This document shows, piece by piece, positions 5,628 to 9,187 of a stretch of 9,187 bases of DNA (its first letter is position 1; each line of letters starts with the position of its first letter). The translations under genes and the position numbers were made by a program. Under the pieces are notes generated by a model. The model was not told the DNA's origin, made no database searches, and worked only from the letters and a program-made list of their open reading frames with translations. Source of the DNA: Bacteroidota bacterium (GTDB lineage Bacteria > Bacteroidota > Bacteroidia > Bacteroidales > Cfx3-03); assembly GCA_030706265.1 (NCBI GenBank), contig JAUZOX010000078.1:1-9187 (forward strand), in the 5' to 3' direction.

Positions 5628-6359
5628 TCAGAAATTGGGCTTAAGTGCATATTCTGCATAGAATTCTTCAATCACCTTTACGGCTTCGGCGGCAGTGTCC
5701 ACCAGCGTAAAGATATCCATATCCGCAGGATTAATGTTATGCTCTCCGACCATTCGTTCTTTCATCCACTTGAGCAGTCCGCCCCAATAATCCCTTCCAA
5801 CCATGACAACCGGAAAAGTGATCATTTTATGGGTTTGCATCAGGGTAACGGCTTCAAAGAATTCGTCCAATGTGCCAAACCCTCCGGGCATAACGATATA
5901 GCCTTGAGAATATTTCATGAACATCAATTTTCGAACGAAAAAAAAGTCGAAAGTGATTAATTTATCAGGATCTATAAATGCGTTGGGGGTCTGTTCAAAG
6001 GGTAATTCTATGTTTAAACCCACCGACTTACCGCCTGCAAAATGGGCAGCTTTGTTGGCTGCTTCCATGATCCCGGGTCCTCCACCGGAGATAATGCCGT
6101 ATCCTTTTTTAGTGAGCAGATAACCGATTTCTTCTGCCAGCTGGTAATAGTGTGTGCCCGGTTTTGTGCGGGCAGATCCAAACATGGTGACGCATGGACC
6201 AATCCGGGTCATCTTCTCAAAACCACCTACTACTTCAGACATGATTTTAAAAACATCCCAGGAATCGTTTGACTTGATCTCACTCCATGATTTCGGAATA
6301 AAGGCTTCACGAAGCATTTCCTCGCGGTCTTTCTCCAGGTTTATATTGTCCATTTGCAT
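5628..6359 (-). CDS. LOG-family (TIGR00730) nucleotide phosphoribohydrolase
   Basis: This family cleaves the base-ribose bond of nucleoside 5'-monophosphates, named for release of cytokinins from their riboside monophosphates; older annotations as lysine decarboxylase are wrong. The 243-residue cytoplasmic protein has a Rossmann-type fold with V-T-M-F-G-S-A-R at 57-64, GGGPGIMEAAN at 92-102, the catalytic-region Arg143-Lys144 in FFVRKLMF, and the PGGFGTLDE motif at 158-166 with Glu166. It is longer than the roughly 180-200-residue plant-type LOGs because of an N-terminal extension of about 50 residues. ATG codons at 6359 and 6353 are both possible starts; neither has a Shine-Dalgarno sequence. 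It lies 163 bp downstream of uvrA and is probably a separate unit or loosely co-transcribed. The physiological substrate in this organism cannot be told from sequence; AMP-like nucleotides are as likely as cytokinins. Confidence 0.92.
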   Translation of the reverse strand: MQMDNINLEKDREEMLREAFIPKSWSEIKSNDSWDVFKIMSEVVGGFEKMTRIGPCVTMFGSARTKPGTHYYQLAEEIGYLLTKKGYGIISGGGPGIMEAANKAAHFAGGKSVGLNIELPFEQTPNAFIDPDKLITFDFFFVRKLMFMKYSQGYIVMPGGFGTLDEFFEAVTLMQTHKMITFPVVMVGRDYWGGLLKWMKERMVGEHNINPADMDIFTLVDTAAEAVKVIEEFYAEYALKPNF

Positions 6360-6522
6360 TGGAAGTTTATTATAGTTGAATTAGATAATATCAAATAATA
6401 TTCAAACCCAAAATTCTGAAAAAATTTGTCGAAAAACAAGATAATTTAGTCGCTACTCCACTCTTGAAGGTGTAATTTATTAAATATTATAAATTTAGGT
6501 TAGTTGGATACTTGATTTTCAA

Positions 6523-9186
6523 TCAATTTTTAAGCTCTTCTTTCAGGTAAATTCCCGTTAAACTTTGTGGGTTCAAGGCAATCTCTTCGGGCGTGCCTTC
6601 AGCTATGATCTTTCCACCTCTTTCTCCACCTTCCGGTCCCATGTCGATGATGTAATCCGCGACTTTGATGACTTCCATATTGTGTTCGATCACCAGCACG
6701 GTATTTCCCTTTTCTACCAGCTTATTTAAAACATCAAGCAGCACTTTGACATCTTCAAAGTGTAAGCCGGTCGTCGGTTCATCGAGAATATAGAGTGTAC
6801 TGCCCGTATCTTTTCTGGACAGCTCGGTAGCCAGTTTAACCCTTTGCGCTTCTCCTCCGGATAGCGTGGTAGATTGTTGACCCAGTGTAATGTATCCCAG
6901 CCCGACATCCTGAAGTGTCTTGATCTTGTGAAGAATAGACGGAACATTGTCAAAAAACTCCACGGCCTGATCGATCGTGAGGTTTAAAACATCATTGATC
7001 GACTTCCCCTTGAAACGAACTTCGAGCGTTTCACGGTTGTACCGTTTGCCGCCACATGTTTCACAAACCACGTCCACCTCCGGTAAAAAGTTCATCTCAA
7101 TGGACCGTATGCCCGCGCCCCGGCAAGTTTCACAGCGTCCCCCTTTTACATTAAAGGAAAATCTGCCGGGCAGATACCCCCGGATCTTAGCTTCGGGGAC
7201 CTGGACAAACAATTTCCGGATATCGTCAAATACACCGACATAAGTAGCCGGGTTTGAGCGTGGAGTCCTGCCGATGGGCGATTGATCAATGTCGATGACC
7301 TTGTCAATATTTTTGAGCCCTTTCAAGGCTTGATAGGCGAGAGGCTGGTCCTCGGATCGAAAGAAATGACGGTTCAGGGCAGGGAAGAGGGTTTCATTGA
7401 TTAAGGTTGACTTACCGCTGCCCGACACCCCTGTGATGCACAAAAACAATCCCAATGGAACGCGCAGCGTTACATTTTTCAGATTGTTTCCTGTGGCATT
7501 TGTCAATAACAATTCTTTTCCGTTTGACTTACGCCTTACCGATGGAACTTCAATTCGCTTTATGCCATTCAAATACTGGCTTGTAATGCCGCTGCATTTT
7601 TTTAAGTTGACCGGAGTACCGGCACCGACTACTTTTCCGCCCAATCTTCCGGCACCGGGCCCGATATCAATAACATAATCTGCGGCCAGTATCATGTCTT
7701 TATCGTGTTCGACTACGATAACCGAATTGCCGATATCCCGAAGGTCCTGCAATGCTTTGATCAGTCTGTGATTATCCCTTTGATGCAATCCAATGCTTGG
7801 CTCGTCGAGGATATATAAAACGCCTACGAGCTGTGAACCGATCTGAGTCGCCAAACGGATGCGCTGGCTTTCACCACCGGAAAGGCTCCGGGCAGGTCTG
7901 TTCAACGTCAGATAATCCAGTCCGACATCCAGCAGAAACTTGATCCTGGTTTTGATTTCCCGGATGATCTCAAGGCCTATGGTCAACTGCCTTTTGTTCA
8001 AATCCTGTTCAATGTTATCGAACCATTGCAAAAGATTGATCAGATCCATCTCCGCAAGGTCGGCAATGCTCTTCCCGGCAATCAGGTAATGCAGTGATTC
8101 TGTTTTCAGCCGTTGTCCTTTACAATCCGGACAATCAACCTTGTTCATAAAACTACCTGCCCAACGGATAAGGTTCTTCGAGTTGCTTTCGTTACTTTGG
8201 TTTTGGATAAAACTGACGATTCCATCAAAGCTAAGGGCATAGTTTGAAGAGATGCCCAGATATTCGTTTTTAACTTTGAAAACTTCGTCTGACCCATACA
8301 GGATGATATTGATTGCTTTTTCCGGAATATCGTCGATAGGGGTATCGAGGGTGAAACCATATTTTTCGGCAATTGCTTCAATTTGTTTAAATATCCATAC
8401 AGGCCGGTATTCACCGATTGGCGCCAATCCTCCCTTACGAATCGATTTTTCGGGATTGGGGATGATTTTATTGTAGTCAATTTCTGTGATTTGTCCCAAA
8501 CCATTGCACCGGGGACATGCTCCGTAAGGCGAATTAAAGGAAAATGAATTGGGTTCGGGTTCATCATAAGAGATTCCGGACTCAGGATCCATCAACAGTT
8601 TGCTCAGGTAGCGGGTTTCATTAGCCTCAGGTTCATAGACCATCAATGCGCCCTTTCCATGTCTCAGAGCAGTCTGTACAGATTCTGTCAATCGTTTTTG
8701 ATTCTCATGGGCAATTTTGATCTTATCGACGACCAGTTCAATATCATGGATCTTGTAACGGTCAAGGTGCATGCCGAAAGCTATTTCACGGATTTCACCA
8801 TCAACGCGCACCTTCAGAAAACCTTGCTTCCTCATCCATTCAAAAAGCTCACGGTAATGGCCTTTTCGGCCTTTTACCTGGGGAGCAAGAATGACAATTG
8901 TTTTAAGATGATATTGTTCATTGATGAAATCAATGATCTGCTGTTCGTTGTACCGGATCATCGGTTTGCCGGTAATGTATGAATGTGCTTCAGCTGTACG
9001 GGCATAAAGCAATCGTAAAAAGTCATACACTTCCGTAATGGTGCCGACGGTTGATCTTGGATTTTTATTGGTCGATTTCTGTTCGATGGAGATTACGGGG
9101 CTTAAGCCTGTAATTTTGTCCACATCGGGTCGTTCAAGATTTCCCATAAACTGCCTGGCATACGCAGAAAAGGTTTCGATGTAACG
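6523..9186 (-). CDS. uvrA: UvrABC system protein UvrA, N-terminus cut off by window edge
   Basis: UvrA is the dimeric ATPase that finds bulky DNA damage and loads UvrB in nucleotide excision repair. The frame is open to the right edge: 13 codons before the Met at 9147 encode RYIETFSAYARQF, matching the conserved UvrA segment that follows the first Walker A. That Met is therefore internal, and about 50-60 N-terminal codons with Walker A of the first ATPase are outside the window. Numbering from that Met: signature LSGGESQR at 422-429 and Walker B ILDEP at 446-450 (first ATPase); Walker A GVSGSGKST at 573-581, LSGGEAQR at 762-769 and ILDEP at 787-791 (second ATPase). The C-terminal zinc finger is intact (Cys672, 675, 695, 698), as is the CPDC pair at 339-342. 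The first zinc module keeps Cys211/Cys214 but has M-D-P-E-S-G at 186-191 where the first C-x-x-C pair should be. The stop is a TGA at 6523-6525. Confidence 0.97.
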   Translation of the reverse strand, partial: RYIETFSAYARQFMGNLERPDVDKITGLSPVISIEQKSTNKNPRSTVGTITEVYDFLRLLYARTAEAHSYITGKPMIRYNEQQIIDFINEQYHLKTIVILAPQVKGRKGHYRELFEWMRKQGFLKVRVDGEIREIAFGMHLDRYKIHDIELVVDKIKIAHENQKRLTESVQTALRHGKGALMVYEPEANETRYLSKLLMDPESGISYDEPEPNSFSFNSPYGACPRCNGLGQITEIDYNKIIPNPEKSIRKGGLAPIGEYRPVWIFKQIEAIAEKYGFTLDTPIDDIPEKAINIILYGSDEVFKVKNEYLGISSNYALSFDGIVSFIQNQSNESNSKNLIRWAGSFMNKVDCPDCKGQRLKTESLHYLIAGKSIADLAEMDLINLLQWFDNIEQDLNKRQLTIGLEIIREIKTRIKFLLDVGLDYLTLNRPARSLSGGESQRIRLATQIGSQLVGVLYILDEPSIGLHQRDNHRLIKALQDLRDIGNSVIVVEHDKDMILAADYVIDIGPGAGRLGGKVVGAGTPVNLKKCSGITSQYLNGIKRIEVPSVRRKSNGKELLLTNATGNNLKNVTLRVPLGLFLCITGVSGSGKSTLINETLFPALNRHFFRSEDQPLAYQALKGLKNIDKVIDIDQSPIGRTPRSNPATYVGVFDDIRKLFVQVPEAKIRGYLPGRFSFNVKGGRCETCRGAGIRSIEMNFLPEVDVVCETCGGKRYNRETLEVRFKGKSINDVLNLTIDQAVEFFDNVPSILHKIKTLQDVGLGYITLGQQSTTLSGGEAQRVKLATELSRKDTGSTLYILDEPTTGLHFEDVKVLLDVLNKLVEKGNTVLVIEHNMEVIKVADYIIDMGPEGGERGGKIIAEGTPEEIALNPQSLTGIYLKEELKN

Positions 9187-9187
9187 G

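Noticed and set aside
5628..6359. Lysine decarboxylase
   Set aside because: This is a known mislabel of the LOG family; the GGGPGIME and PGGFGTLDE motifs mark a nucleotide phosphoribohydrolase, and no PLP-binding lysine motif is seen.
6360..6522. Promoter for the LOG-family gene in the 163-bp spacer
   Set aside because: Only a mis-spaced TATTATTTG near the consensus was found and no TTTG at the right distance, so it is too weak to list.
6512..6526. TTGATT-TTC-AATCAA hairpin at the uvrA stop as a terminator
   Set aside because: The stem is only 6 bp, mostly A-T, overlaps the stop codon, and its T-run lies on the plus-strand side where there is no gene.
8145..8567. Minus-strand open frame of 140 codons inside uvrA
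   Set aside because: It is out of frame with, and fully inside, the conserved UvrA coding region, with no recognisable domain.
9145..9147. Met at 9147 as the start of UvrA
   Set aside because: The frame stays open upstream and encodes RYIETFSAYARQF, a conserved internal UvrA segment, so the gene continues beyond the window.

Overview
The window reads as a chromosomal segment from a member of the Bacteroidetes (Bacteroidota). All nine genes lie on the minus strand, so transcription runs from right to left. Three things point to this phylum. The order ExbB–ExbD–ExbD–TonB, followed by a small membrane protein, a PstS-like lipoprotein and a TPR protein, is a layout I know from that phylum. Gene starts are preceded by A-rich stretches rather than Shine-Dalgarno sequences. 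Spacers carry matches to the Bacteroidetes -7 promoter box TAnnTTTG. The ExbB and TonB sequences remind me of Sphingobacteriales/Chitinophagales, but I cannot fix the rank below phylum from the sequence alone.

Right part (about 5628-9186): uvrA, the damage-recognition ATPase of nucleotide excision repair, runs off the right edge and lacks its first roughly 50-60 codons, including the first Walker A. A 163-bp spacer separates it from a LOG-family (TIGR00730) gene, a probable nucleoside-5'-monophosphate phosphoribohydrolase.

Middle (5142-5627): a 486-bp, very AT-rich non-coding stretch. It holds three inverted repeats, two G-runs (minus strand) and two -7-box matches. It probably contains the end of the LOG transcript and the promoter and leader of the next operon.

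Left part (1-5141): a tightly packed operon. exbB, two different exbD genes and tonB encode a complete proton-driven energy transducer that powers TonB-dependent outer-membrane transporters. They are followed by a 91-residue two-helix membrane protein, a PstS-like lipoprotein whose start overlaps it by 11 bp, and a secreted TPR protein that leaves the window at the left edge after 300 codons. No pstC, pstA or pstB permease genes are present, so the PstS-like protein probably serves the TonB machine or the envelope rather than a phosphate ABC transporter.

The window looks like core genome: no transposase, integrase, tRNA, rRNA or CRISPR array was seen. The most interesting points are a 22-bp near-perfect tandem duplication that has rewritten the C-terminus and stop codon of the PstS-like gene, the loss of half of the first zinc-binding motif in UvrA, the uncharacterised accessory genes attached to the TonB operon, and the hairpin-rich leader in front of exbB.
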